Source: VRUE01 sp035260485 | GTDB taxonomy: Bacteria; Actinomycetota; Thermoleophilia; Solirubrobacterales; 70-9 | Direction: 5' to 3' | Assembly (NCBI GenBank): GCA_035260485.1 | Contig: DATFVC010000033.1 | Span: 1 to 43,806, forward strand | Length of the DNA: 43,806 nucleotides | Part shown: positions 7,113-14,104 of the stretch, one piece after another | Numbering within the stretch: position 1 is the first letter of the stretch | Layout of the letters: each line of letters begins with the position of its first letter | Made by a program: the position numbers and the translations under genes | Notes under the pieces: generated by a model | Told to the model about the DNA's origin: nothing | The model's database searches: none | What the model saw: only the letters and a program-made list of their open reading frames with translations

Positions 7113-8006
7113 ATGGCCGAGATGCGGGTCAAGACGGCGATCGTCCACGGTCGCTCGGTCTCCTACATGGAGGCCGGCGAGGGGCCGGTGCTGTTGCTGA
7201 TCCACGGCATCGCCGGCTACTGCGAGAACTGGCGCGAGGTGGTCGAGCCGCTGGCCCGCCACCACACCGTGATCGCCCCGGATCTGCCCGGCCACGGCGC
7301 CTCGGAGGCGGGCGGTGGTGACTACTCGATCGGCGCTCTGGCCTCGGGTCTGCGCGACCTGCTGCTGGCGCTCGGCCACGAGCGCGCCACCCTGGTCGGC
7401 CACTCGCTCGGCGGCGGCGTCGCGATGCAGCTCGCCTACCAGTTCCCGGAGATGATCGAGCGCCTGGCGCTGGTCTCCAGTGGCGGGCTGGGCCCCGAGG
7501 TGAGCCCGGTCCTGCGTGCTGCCACCCTCCCTGGCGCCGACCTCTTCATCTCTATCACCGCGGGCGCCGGACAGCGGGTTGGCTCGGTGCTCGGCCACGG
7601 TCTCTCCGCGATCGGCCTGCGTCCCAATGCCGACGTCGCCGAGGTCGCCCGTGGCTACGCCTCGCTCGAGGATCCCGCCCGCCGCGCCGCCTTCCTCGAC
7701 ACTCTGCGCGCCGTGGTGGGGACAGGCGGCCAGCGTGTCCACGCAGGCGATCGCCTCTACCTGGCCGAGGCGGTGCCGGTGCTGATCGTCTGGGGCGCCC
7801 GCGACTCGATCATCCCGGTTCGCCACGGCGAGGACGCGCATCGGGCGATCCCCGGCAGCCGGCTCGAGATCTTCGAGGACGTCGGCCACATGCCGCAGCT
7901 GGAGGCGCCGGGCCGCTTCATCGCCGTGCTCGAACGGTTCCTGCGCGAGACCGAGCCCGCCAAGTTCGACCGTGACGATTGGCGAGCGCGGATCCGGGCA
8001 GCTTAG
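7113..8006 (+). CDS. alpha/beta hydrolase
   Basis: A 297-residue alpha/beta hydrolase with the oxyanion motif LLIHGIAG, nucleophile elbow GHSLGGG (Ser about residue 96), acid Asp in WGARDSIIP and His in DVGHMPQLE, so the Ser-Asp-His triad is complete. A cap region lies between about residues 125 and 220. Similar proteins act as esterases, C-C bond hydrolases or haloperoxidase-like enzymes; the substrate cannot be named. ATG 7113 follows CGGGAGG at a suitable distance; a second ATG at 7122 is possible. A family B hairpin follows the stop. Confidence 0.9.
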   Translation: MAEMRVKTAIVHGRSVSYMEAGEGPVLLLIHGIAGYCENWREVVEPLARHHTVIAPDLPGHGASEAGGGDYSIGALASGLRDLLLALGHERATLVGHSLGGGVAMQLAYQFPEMIERLALVSSGGLGPEVSPVLRAATLPGADLFISITAGAGQRVGSVLGHGLSAIGLRPNADVAEVARGYASLEDPARRAAFLDTLRAVVGTGGQRVHAGDRLYLAEAVPVLIVWGARDSIIPVRHGEDAHRAIPGSRLEIFEDVGHMPQLEAPGRFIAVLERFLRETEPAKFDRDDWRARIRAA

Positions 8007-8007
8007 G

Positions 8008-8062
8008 CCGTCGACGGGGGCCTATAACGTCGGCCATAGACCTGTTGCAGGCCCGTCGGCGG
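8008..8062. terminator. long hairpin, family B copy 1, with T-run
   Basis: Imperfect inverted repeat (left CCGTCGACGG then GCCTATAAC, right GTTGCAGGCCCGTCGGCGG) starting two bases after the hydrolase stop. It is followed by TTTTT at 8065-8069, making it the only copy here that looks like a conventional intrinsic terminator. Confidence 0.75.
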
Positions 8063-8111
8063 TGTTTTTATTGCGCTTGCCAAAGCGGAAAGCTTGGCTT
8101 AGCTGCCTCAA

Positions 8112-8117
8112 TACAAT
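8112..8117 (+). promoter_or_regulatory. -10 element of a probable leaderless PBP transcript
   Basis: TACAAT ends 7 nt before the PBP ATG. No Shine-Dalgarno is present and no convincing -35 is seen, so transcription probably starts at or next to the start codon. Confidence 0.45.
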
Positions 8118-8124
8118 TTCGTAG

Positions 8125-10278
8125 ATGACGAGTCGTGCACGACGCCAGCAGCGCAGGCATCACCACGTGAGCTGGAAGAAGAAGGTGTTGATCCCGCTCG
8201 GGATCCTCGCCATCGCCGCTGCGATAGCGGGCACGGTGGCCGCCAGCTGGGCGATCAACGTCTACAACTCGGCGCCACCTCTCTCCAGCCTCAAACCCGT
8301 GCAGAAGGGCCGTTCCTCGGCTATCTACGCAGCCGACGGCAGCCTGATCGGCTTCATTCGCGCCAGCAGCATCCGTCAGCCGGTCTCTTCGCGGGCGCTG
8401 CCGCAGAACCTCAAGTACGCGACTGTGGCGATCGAGGATCGCAATTTCTTCAACCATGGCGCAATCGACCCGGCCGGGATCGCCCGCGCCGCTTGGAAGG
8501 ACCTGCTGGCCGGCGGCAAGCCGGTTCAAGGCGCCTCGACGATCACCCAGCAGCTCGTCCGCAACCTCTACATCCGCGACCCCGAAGAGACGATCAAGCG
8601 CAAGATCGTCGAAGCCCACCTCGCCTTTGAGGAGGAGGAAGCGCACTCCAAGCAGTGGATCCTCACCGCATACCTCAACACCGCCCCCTACGGCACGGTC
8701 GAAGGCGAGACCGCGGTCGGCGCCGAGGCGGCGGCGCAGACCTACTACGGCAAGCCGGCGCGAAAGCTCGACCTGACCGAGGCCGCGATGATCGCCGGCC
8801 TGCCGCAGGCGCCCTCCGAATACAACCCCTTCCTCGACCCGCGGGCAGCCCGCGAGCGCCGCAATCAGGTGTTGGAAGCGATGTCGGATCAGGGATACAT
8901 CACCCCGTCCGAATTCCGCAAGGCGCTCCACGAAGGCCTCGACCTGAACCCCGGCCACAAGTATCGAGTGATCCGCGACCCCTTCCTCTTCGACCTCGTC
9001 CAGCAGGAGCTGATCGACAAATACGGCCTCAACACGGTCCGCTACGGCGGCCTCAAGGCCTACACGACTATCGATCCCGAACTGCAGGAACGGGCGCAGG
9101 AAGCAGTCGATTCGTGCAGCGTCTGCTACACGGAAGGGGGCCCCGCCGCCGGCCTCGCCTCGGTCGATCCCTCCAACGGCGAGATCGTCGCCCTCGCCTC
9201 GACCGAAGGCTACGCCAGCGAAAGCCAGTTCAACTACGCCTGGCAGGCGCACCGCCAGCCCGGTTCCTCGTTCAAGACGTTCGTCCTCACCACCGCGATC
9301 AAGCAAGGGGTCGACCCCTACAGCACCTACTACGACGGCACCTCGCCAAAGACCCTGAACCTGCCGGGTGGCGGCACCTGGACCGTCAACAACGCCGAGC
9401 CGGGCGGCGGCACGATGTCGCTCGCCAGCGCCACCTGGGACTCGGTCAACGTCGTCTTCGCCCAGCTCGACCTCGACGTCGGGGCCGAAAACGTGACCCA
9501 TACCGCGCACCAGATGGGGATCGAAGCGCCGCTGGAATCGGTGCCCGCGGAGGCGATCGGAGGTCTTGCCGTCGGCGTCACCCCGCTCGAAATGGCGGAT
9601 GCGTACGCGACCCTGGCCAGCGGCGGCATCCACCACGAACCGACCGCGCTCGGCCGGGTCGAGTTCCCCAGCGGCAAGGTCGACGAACCCAGCCCCGACT
9701 CCGGCAACCGCGTGCTCACCCAGGGCGAGGCCTACGACGTGACGAAACTGCTGGAGGGCGTGATCACGCAGGGCACCGGCGCCGGCTACACCTATATGGG
9801 GTGTGGCGCTGAGGCGGGCAAGACGGGCACCTCGGAGGGCGAGTCGGACGCTTGGTTCGCCGGCTACACGCCGCTCTATTCGACCGCTGTCTGGGTCGGC
9901 CACCCGCAATCGCGCGAAGCGACCGGCTTCGGCGGCCCGACGGCGGGGCCGATCTGGCGCTCCTTCATGGAATCGGCTGTTGCCGGTAACTGTCCTGAAT
10001 TCGCCGAACCGTCGAGCCTGCCCGAACTCTCCGGCCTCAACAGCGAACACACCAGCGGCTCCGCGGGCGCCTATAACCCAGGCGAAGAAGAACTCGAAGA
10101 ATCCGAAGAAGGCGAAGAAGAAGAACCGGAAAAAGGGAAGGGTGGCAAGCAGGCGGGGGAAGCGGAAAGCGCACCCGAACCGGCGCCGTCTCCCGCCCCC
10201 GCGCCTACCCCGGCGCCCGCGCCCGCGCCTACGCCGCCCGGCGGGGGCGTGTCCGCGGGCGGTGTCGCTTCCCACTGA
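8125..10278 (+). CDS. class A penicillin-binding protein (transglycosylase/transpeptidase)
   Basis: A 717-residue bifunctional peptidoglycan synthase. A basic cytoplasmic tail is followed by one membrane helix (about residues 18-42). The GT51 transglycosylase domain has the catalytic EDRNFF (about 104) and GASTITQQLVRNLY (about 136). The transpeptidase domain has SSFK (about 380), SVN (about 439) and KTGTSEG (about 565). All catalytic motifs are intact. After about residue 650 comes a low-complexity tail, first Glu/Lys-rich and then Pro/Ala-rich, probably reaching through or along the wall. The gene favours GAA over GAG, unlike cytosolic neighbours. It polymerises glycan and cross-links peptides outside the membrane. 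Confidence 0.96.
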   Translation: MTSRARRQQRRHHHVSWKKKVLIPLGILAIAAAIAGTVAASWAINVYNSAPPLSSLKPVQKGRSSAIYAADGSLIGFIRASSIRQPVSSRALPQNLKYATVAIEDRNFFNHGAIDPAGIARAAWKDLLAGGKPVQGASTITQQLVRNLYIRDPEETIKRKIVEAHLAFEEEEAHSKQWILTAYLNTAPYGTVEGETAVGAEAAAQTYYGKPARKLDLTEAAMIAGLPQAPSEYNPFLDPRAARERRNQVLEAMSDQGYITPSEFRKALHEGLDLNPGHKYRVIRDPFLFDLVQQELIDKYGLNTVRYGGLKAYTTIDPELQERAQEAVDSCSVCYTEGGPAAGLASVDPSNGEIVALASTEGYASESQFNYAWQAHRQPGSSFKTFVLTTAIKQGVDPYSTYYDGTSPKTLNLPGGGTWTVNNAEPGGGTMSLASATWDSVNVVFAQLDLDVGAENVTHTAHQMGIEAPLESVPAEAIGGLAVGVTPLEMADAYATLASGGIHHEPTALGRVEFPSGKVDEPSPDSGNRVLTQGEAYDVTKLLEGVITQGTGAGYTYMGCGAEAGKTGTSEGESDAWFAGYTPLYSTAVWVGHPQSREATGFGGPTAGPIWRSFMESAVAGNCPEFAEPSSLPELSGLNSEHTSGSAGAYNPGEEELEESEEGEEEEPEKGKGGKQAGEAESAPEPAPSPAPAPTPAPAPAPTPPGGGVSAGGVASH

Positions 10279-10347
10279 TCACACCCGAAACCTCAGGGCG
10301 CACGGTCTACTCCGCCGGGCTCCCGCTGTCGGCAGGCAATAGGTGTA

Positions 10348-10375
10348 TTCAGGTCGTCCCGAGTGGAGGTATAGT
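10348..10375 (+). promoter_or_regulatory. possible promoter upstream of the SnoaL-like gene
   Basis: TTCAGG, a 16-nt spacer and TATAGT lie in the 233-bp gap after the PBP gene; the -10 falls in the loop of a small GGAG/CTCC inverted repeat. The rest of the gap, about 130 nt up to 10511, holds no feature I can name. Confidence 0.25.
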
Positions 10376-10511
10376 CTCCGCTGACGCCGACGTCTCCCCA
10401 TTCGGGGTTCGCGCCGGCGTTGGCATACGGGATGGGCACGGTGGGTGGTTGTCGAGACCCCGATTCGGCTCGTCGGTAACGACTTCTCGGAGGACGCTGC
10501 CCTTGCCGGCT

Positions 10512-10964
10512 ATGCCACCAGCCCCCCAGGCGCTCGTCTTACAGTGGATCGAGTCTTTTAACGTCGGCGACCTTGACGGCATGCTTACCTGCATGAGCCC
10601 GGAGGTGCGCTTCTACCCGCTCAGGTTCGACGGGTTGGAGCGGTACTACCGTGGACACGACGGCGTGCGCAGCTGGTTCGCGCGGCTGAACGAGCTCAGC
10701 CACCGTTACAGGGTCGACCTGCGCAATATCCGCGGCGAGCGCGACGGCGAGGTGGTCGCGATCGGCGAACTTCTTCTCGAGGGGGATTCCGACCCCGCCC
10801 GGTTTTGGGCGCGGGACCAGGTCGAGGACGGTCAGATCGTCGTAGCCCATCACTACCTCACGGATCCGGACATCCTCGACGGCATCCGTCCCGCCGAGCG
10901 CTCGCGCGGAAGGCCGCCACGGTTTCCAGGCTTGTTAGACGGGAACAGGTCAATAAATGGCTGA
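10512..10964 (+). CDS. SnoaL-like (NTF2-fold) protein
   Basis: A 150-residue protein starting at ATG 10512. The order LVLQWIESFNVGDLDGML, then SPEVRFYPLRF, YYRGHDGVRSWFARL and VVAIGELLLEG, is the curved-sheet plus helix pattern of SnoaL/ketosteroid-isomerase-like domains. Such folds serve as cyclases, hydrolases or stress-associated accessory proteins, so no reaction is assigned. The last 8 nt overlap the next gene start (ATGGCTGA), so it is co-translated with the MpsC-like gene. An earlier GTG-frame extension to 10449 lacks family resemblance. Confidence 0.8.
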   Translation: MPPAPQALVLQWIESFNVGDLDGMLTCMSPEVRFYPLRFDGLERYYRGHDGVRSWFARLNELSHRYRVDLRNIRGERDGEVVAIGELLLEGDSDPARFWARDQVEDGQIVVAHHYLTDPDILDGIRPAERSRGRPPRFPGLLDGNRSING

Positions 10965-11316
10965 GTCCAATCCCCTGTCCGGCGGCGAGTTGAACGCGGC
11001 TCTGACCCGGGAAGTGGTGCGCATCCACACCGCCAACCTCGGCCGCGGCCCGAACAAGTCGTTCTCGTTTCACAACGGCAATGTCGTCATCACGATCCTG
11101 CAGGAGGTTCTGACCAAAGCCGAGCAGAGCCTTGCCGTCAACGACCATGGCGAGGCCGTTCTAGCCATGCGGCAGCTCTTTCAACGCACGATGGCGGATG
11201 AGATGAAAGCGAGCGTGGAACGGCTCACCGGACGCGAGGTTGTGGCATTCATGAGCGATAACCACCTCGAGCCGGACATGGCGGTGGAGGTGTTCTTCCT
11301 CGACGCGCCGCTCTGA
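10957..11316 (+). CDS. DUF2294 / MpsC-like protein
   Basis: A 119-residue protein matching the DUF2294 family: TREVVRIHTANLGRGPNKS, then VVITILQEVLTKAEQSLA and a C-terminal LTGREVVAFMSDNH. The RGP motif and LTxAE stretch are diagnostic. The family includes MpsC, which in Staphylococcus is encoded with the cation-translocating MpsAB proteins. No mpsA or mpsB is in this window, so the protein must act elsewhere or do something else. It overlaps the SnoaL-like gene by 8 nt and converges on a small winged-helix gene 32 bp away. Confidence 0.82.
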   Translation: MAESNPLSGGELNAALTREVVRIHTANLGRGPNKSFSFHNGNVVITILQEVLTKAEQSLAVNDHGEAVLAMRQLFQRTMADEMKASVERLTGREVVAFMSDNHLEPDMAVEVFFLDAPL

Positions 11317-11348
11317 CCGGCTGCGGCGCTGCGGTCGGCATGTCAGGC

Positions 11349-11588
11349 TCAGATGAGGAGGACGCCGGCGCGGAGGGCGGCGTGTGTCGGCGCTACAACG
11401 TCGCCGATGTACCGGAGCAGCCCAGAGCCCCTGAGATCGCGGATTGCGTGCAGGATCGACTCTCCTTCTGAAGGGTCCCGAGCACCGGCCACCTTCAGAA
11501 CCAGCTCGGGTGGGGTCAGATGGTCGGGGTGCAGGTCGATGACCATTTCGAGAACCGCACGTTCGATTTGTCTGACATCAAGCGACAT
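11349..11588 (-). CDS. small probable winged-helix protein
   Basis: A 79-residue protein. ERAVLEMVIDLHPDHLTPPELVLKV followed by ESILHAIRDLRGSGLLRYIG and a short C-terminal strand has the helix-turn-helix-wing rhythm of compact winged-helix domains (compare MarR/PadR cores). I do not recognise a named family. ATG 11588 lies only 6 nt after the stop of the ArsR-type regulator on the same strand, so the two form an operon. It may bind DNA or serve as a partner of that regulator. Confidence 0.65.
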   Translation of the reverse strand: MSLDVRQIERAVLEMVIDLHPDHLTPPELVLKVAGARDPSEGESILHAIRDLRGSGLLRYIGDVVAPTHAALRAGVLLI

Positions 11589-11594
11589 GGCGCG

Positions 11595-12269
11595 CTAACG
11601 CCTCTTTGTCGCCGAGGCTTTCCTGCCGTCCTCGGGGCATCTCGCCGACAAGAAGCTCGCCAGGAAGACCGTCGCCGAGATTGCGTCCGTCGCTTTGCCA
11701 TTCCCCTTCGGCAGTCGTCTGCTTGCGCTGGCCTGCAATTCCAGGACGGACTCCAGGAAGTCTCGCGCGAGCTGTCCGAATTCTTCAATGCCGAGGGCGT
11801 CGAGGATGAGGGGCGTCCAGCTCAGCTCTCCAGGCGAGTGATCGAAGACCCCGGCCTCCATCGAAGCTGAGGCATCGTCGACGAACTCCCGCAGGATGCT
11901 CGCCGAGATGCTTTTCCGCAAGATCGGGGGAAGGTGGTCCCAGGCATTGGGCGGGATCAACGTCGGCGCCGCTGCTCGGTAGAAGTGCTCCACAGCCCCG
12001 CGACGCGGAACCTTGTGGTCCTCCACGATCAAACCGCATTCCCGCAGTACTTTTACGTGGTAGCTGACCTGGCTCAGCCCTTCGTCCAGCTCCTCGGAGA
12101 TTTCCTTGGGGCTGGCGACGCGTTCGCAGAGGACCGCGAGAATTCGGACGCGCACTCTCTTCGACAGGGCGTGCATCCGCCTGTAATTGACCAGATCCTT
12201 TGAGGATCGCTTGGGCCGTTTCTTGGCCGGCTTCCTCCTCTTCTTGCCGCCCTCTTTTTTGCGTGCCAT
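11595..12269 (-). CDS. ArsR-type winged-helix regulator with basic N-terminus
   Basis: A 224-residue protein. The first 28 residues are extremely basic (runs of KKEGGKKRRKPAKKRPKR), like a nonspecific nucleic-acid-binding tail. Residues from about 38 form an ArsR/HTH_20-type winged helix: RVRILAVLCERVASPKEI, then LSQVSYHVKVLRECGLI and VEHFYRAA. The C-terminal part (LREFVDDASASMEAGVFD, FGQLARDFLESVLEL) probably dimerises or senses a ligand. There is no ArsR metal-binding CxC motif. Start ATG 12269 follows GGAGG at good spacing. It is divergent from a related regulator at 12704. Confidence 0.85.
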   Translation of the reverse strand: MARKKEGGKKRRKPAKKRPKRSSKDLVNYRRMHALSKRVRVRILAVLCERVASPKEISEELDEGLSQVSYHVKVLRECGLIVEDHKVPRRGAVEHFYRAAAPTLIPPNAWDHLPPILRKSISASILREFVDDASASMEAGVFDHSPGELSWTPLILDALGIEEFGQLARDFLESVLELQASASRRLPKGNGKATDAISATVFLASFLSARCPEDGRKASATKRR

Positions 12270-12703
12270 TTGGGTCTGCCTCCATCTCTTGTTCGGTACG
12301 GGATAACTGCTGGCGCTCGACGTTAAGCGTTTACTGTGGTGAAACGAAGCGTAGTTTCTGTAGCGATTAACAACCATAGGTCGCTAAAAAGAATTTGAGC
12401 ATTTGCCCTCGGCGTGTTGGACCCGAGGCTCGGCGGCAAGGGGCAGGCGACCGCCCTGAAGAACAGGTCGCCCGCGCCCCGCCCCCTTTAGGACCCCTTG
12501 GTGACCGAGAAAGCTGGGATCGCGTGATCGATCTTTGAAATCAGCATCTGGCTCCACCCCCTTTCGCTGCGATTAACCGATCTAATTATCTAGATCAGTT
12601 AATCGCAATCAAAGGTTCAACCAGCGAAAGGCCCGCTAACCGCTCAATATGTCCCCGACAAATCCACTAGGCTGGCGCGATCAAATCGACACTTGGGGGA
12701 GCC
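12270..12703. other. 434-bp divergent regulatory gap
   Basis: No coding potential is seen. The gap separates two ArsR-type genes reading outward. It contains AT-rich blocks unlike the rest of the window, a strong inverted repeat at 12568-12607 and a further GCGATTAAC at 12363-12371. An outer CTTTCGCTG (12561) / CAGCGAAAG (12622) pair flanks the inverted repeat. GAAAC/GTTTC form another small repeat near 12340-12357. A Shine-Dalgarno-like GGGGGAG precedes the GTG at 12704. Confidence 0.6.
12568..12607. promoter_or_regulatory. inverted repeat, probable operator of the ArsR-type pair
   Basis: Arms TGCGATTAACCGATCTA and TAGATCAGTTAATCGCA are 17 nt with one mismatch and a 6-nt spacer. Each contains GCGATTAAC or its complement, and a third GCGATTAAC occurs at 12363-12371 near the other promoter. 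AT-rich symmetry between two divergent winged-helix repressor genes suggests a shared operator; a hairpin terminator is less likely as no gene ends here. Confidence 0.55.
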
Positions 12704-13318
12704 GTGACCGCTAAGGACCGTCAAACCGAGGTCAGTCTCAACGAGCAATTCTCGCTCGTGATCTCGCATGAGATCACCGTCAAAGCGATGATTCTCCTGT
12801 CTGATGGCGTTAAGAGTCCGAAGGAGATTGGCGAACGGCTGGACATCTCCACGTCCACGGCTAGCCATCACATCAAGAAGCTAGAACGGTTGGGCCTCGC
12901 CGAACTCGTTGAGGAACGAGAGGTTGGGGGAGCCATCCAACACTTCTATCGAGCGATCATCCGGCCGATTGTGAGCGATGAGGATTGGGACAAGCTAAGC
13001 ATCGAAGAACGGCAGCTCTACTCGATTTGGATCGTTCAGCTGATCCTCGCCGACGCGGCCAAGTCTTTCGATGCCGAACTCTTCGATGCGTACTCCAATC
13101 GGCACCTAAGCAGATCGCCATTGCTCGTCGATAAAGAGGGGTTGGGCGAAGTTGCCGAAATCCAGAACAGAGCGTTGCACGACTCCTTCCAGGCCGTGGC
13201 GAAGTCCACCGAACGAAGGCTCAAGAGCGGCGAGGAGGGCATCAACGTCGTTTCGGCCATGATGTGCTTTCCGCTTCCCGAGCCAAGCGAAGGACCCTCG
13301 TTGCGGGAAGACATATAG
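12704..13318 (+). CDS. ArsR-type winged-helix regulator
   Basis: A 204-residue regulator. The N-terminal winged helix reads ITVKAMILLSDGVKSPKEI, LDISTSTASHHIKKLERLGL, then a wing ending IQHFYRAI. The C-terminal half is helical and parallels the divergent 11595-12269 protein: an Asp-Asp/Asp-Trp segment, ADAAKSFDAELFD, then FQAVAKSTERRL. The two are therefore diverged paralogues. It has no metal-binding Cys pair. GTG 12704 follows GGGGGAG. Base composition is visibly less GC-rich than surrounding genes, with many A/T-ending codons, suggesting recent arrival or weak codon selection. Confidence 0.85.
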   Translation: MTAKDRQTEVSLNEQFSLVISHEITVKAMILLSDGVKSPKEIGERLDISTSTASHHIKKLERLGLAELVEEREVGGAIQHFYRAIIRPIVSDEDWDKLSIEERQLYSIWIVQLILADAAKSFDAELFDAYSNRHLSRSPLLVDKEGLGEVAEIQNRALHDSFQAVAKSTERRLKSGEEGINVVSAMMCFPLPEPSEGPSLREDI

Positions 13319-13373
13319 CGGATCGAAAGGCTGCATTCATGCCGGCAGTCCGACCTTGAGTTAGCGCAGGCCG

Positions 13374-13652
13374 TCAGCCATCAGACCTGGCCTGCTCGCC
13401 AGCAAGCCGCTCGAGGTCGGCTATCGCGACACCCAGCGCGGCAGCGAGATTGCTGACGACATCCCAGCTTGGGTTGCGCTTTCTGTGCTCGATTTCGGAG
13501 AGGTAGGTCCAGTGGATGTCCGCCTCGGCCGCCAGCGCTTCAATTGTCATGCCGCGAGATTCTCGAAGGAGTCGGATTGCGGCTCCAAGTTGGGAAGAGG
13601 TCGTTGGGGGAGGCAGCGGCACGGAGGCGGCACAAGCCTCCCGCGACCTCAT
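13374..13652 (-). CDS. Xre-family HTH regulator
   Basis: A 92-residue protein made almost only of an HTH_3/Xre domain: LGAAIRLLRESRGMTIEALA, EADIHWTYLSEIEHRKRNPS (recognition helix), then VVSNLAAALGVAIADLERLA. It has no effector domain. ATG 13652 is chosen; a 24-bp perfect palindrome lies 6 nt upstream and contains a -10-like TATGGT, so the gene is probably leaderless and self-repressed. Small solitary Xre proteins often belong to toxin-antitoxin or mobile regulatory modules, but no partner toxin is adjacent. Confidence 0.88.
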   Translation of the reverse strand: MRSREACAASVPLPPPTTSSQLGAAIRLLRESRGMTIEALAAEADIHWTYLSEIEHRKRNPSWDVVSNLAAALGVAIADLERLAGEQARSDG

Positions 13653-13658
13653 TCGTCA

Positions 13659-13682
13659 GACCATAGCCTATAGGCTATGGTC
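13659..13682. promoter_or_regulatory. perfect 24-bp palindrome, probable Xre operator
   Basis: Two 12-nt arms, GACCATAGCCTA and TAGGCTATGGTC, with no spacer, centred on CCTATAGG. On the minus strand TATGGT within it lies 7 nt before the Xre start codon and can serve as the -10. A dimeric HTH repressor bound here would block transcription. Confidence 0.65.
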
Positions 13683-13760
13683 GGCAACAATGAGGCAGGG
13701 GGACCCAGCGGGGGCAGGGAGGAATGAGCAGGAGCACCAAAGTTGTGCCGATAAACGTGT

Positions 13761-13792
13761 CCCGGCCGTTTCACCTCCCATGAACGGCCGGG
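13761..13792. promoter_or_regulatory. leader hairpin upstream of a small winged-helix gene
   Basis: CCCGGCCGTT and AACGGCCGGG are perfect 10-bp arms with a 12-nt loop, and partial GTG/CAC pairing extends the stem. It ends 25 nt before GTG 13818. A 19-codon reading frame (ATG 13724, stop TGA 13781-13783, preceded closely by GGGAGG) ends in the loop. An attenuator, operator or terminator are all possible. Confidence 0.4.
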
Positions 13793-13817
13793 GCACAGCC
13801 GCCAGCTGGGGTAAATC

Positions 13818-14099
13818 GTGAGCTCGTCGGGCCTGGAGGCGATCGTGAAACACGACGGACGCCTGGACGTGCTGTGCTGCATTCTCGATGGCGGGCCATT
13901 GGCGATTCCACAGCTGAGCGCCAGGACCGGCAGGCCGTTGAACGTCGTGGGCCACTGGGTCAAGCTACTCGACTCATTCGGCCTAATTGAGAAGATTGGC
14001 GACTTCGAGGATGGCGGCGAGCCGCTGTATGCGACCACGCTGGATGAGCACCCCGATTGGGTGCGTGAAGCCATCGAGGAACACCGCCGCCTACTCTGA
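13818..14099 (+). CDS. small winged-helix (MarR/ArsR-like) protein
   Basis: A 93-residue protein. IVKHDGRLDVLCCILDGGPL, then IPQLSARTGRPLNVVGHWVK, LLDSFGLIEKIG and a terminal wing and helix follow the winged-helix order. No ligand domain is visible. The paired Cys (CC at about 20) is unusual for this fold. The stop lies 5 nt before the start of the truncated histidine kinase, so the two may be co-transcribed. I cannot name a regulon. Confidence 0.65.
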   Translation: MSSSGLEAIVKHDGRLDVLCCILDGGPLAIPQLSARTGRPLNVVGHWVKLLDSFGLIEKIGDFEDGGEPLYATTLDEHPDWVREAIEEHRRLL

Positions 14100-14104
14100 C
14101 GTCG

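Noticed and set aside
7083..7889. N-terminal extension of the glyoxalase frame
   Set aside because: The extension lies antisense to the hydrolase; metal ligands and family length place the start at 7082.
8068..10275. 735-codon open frame antisense to the PBP gene
   Set aside because: The plus-strand frame has every PBP catalytic motif; the antisense frame has no family match and is a GC-rich codon-bias shadow.
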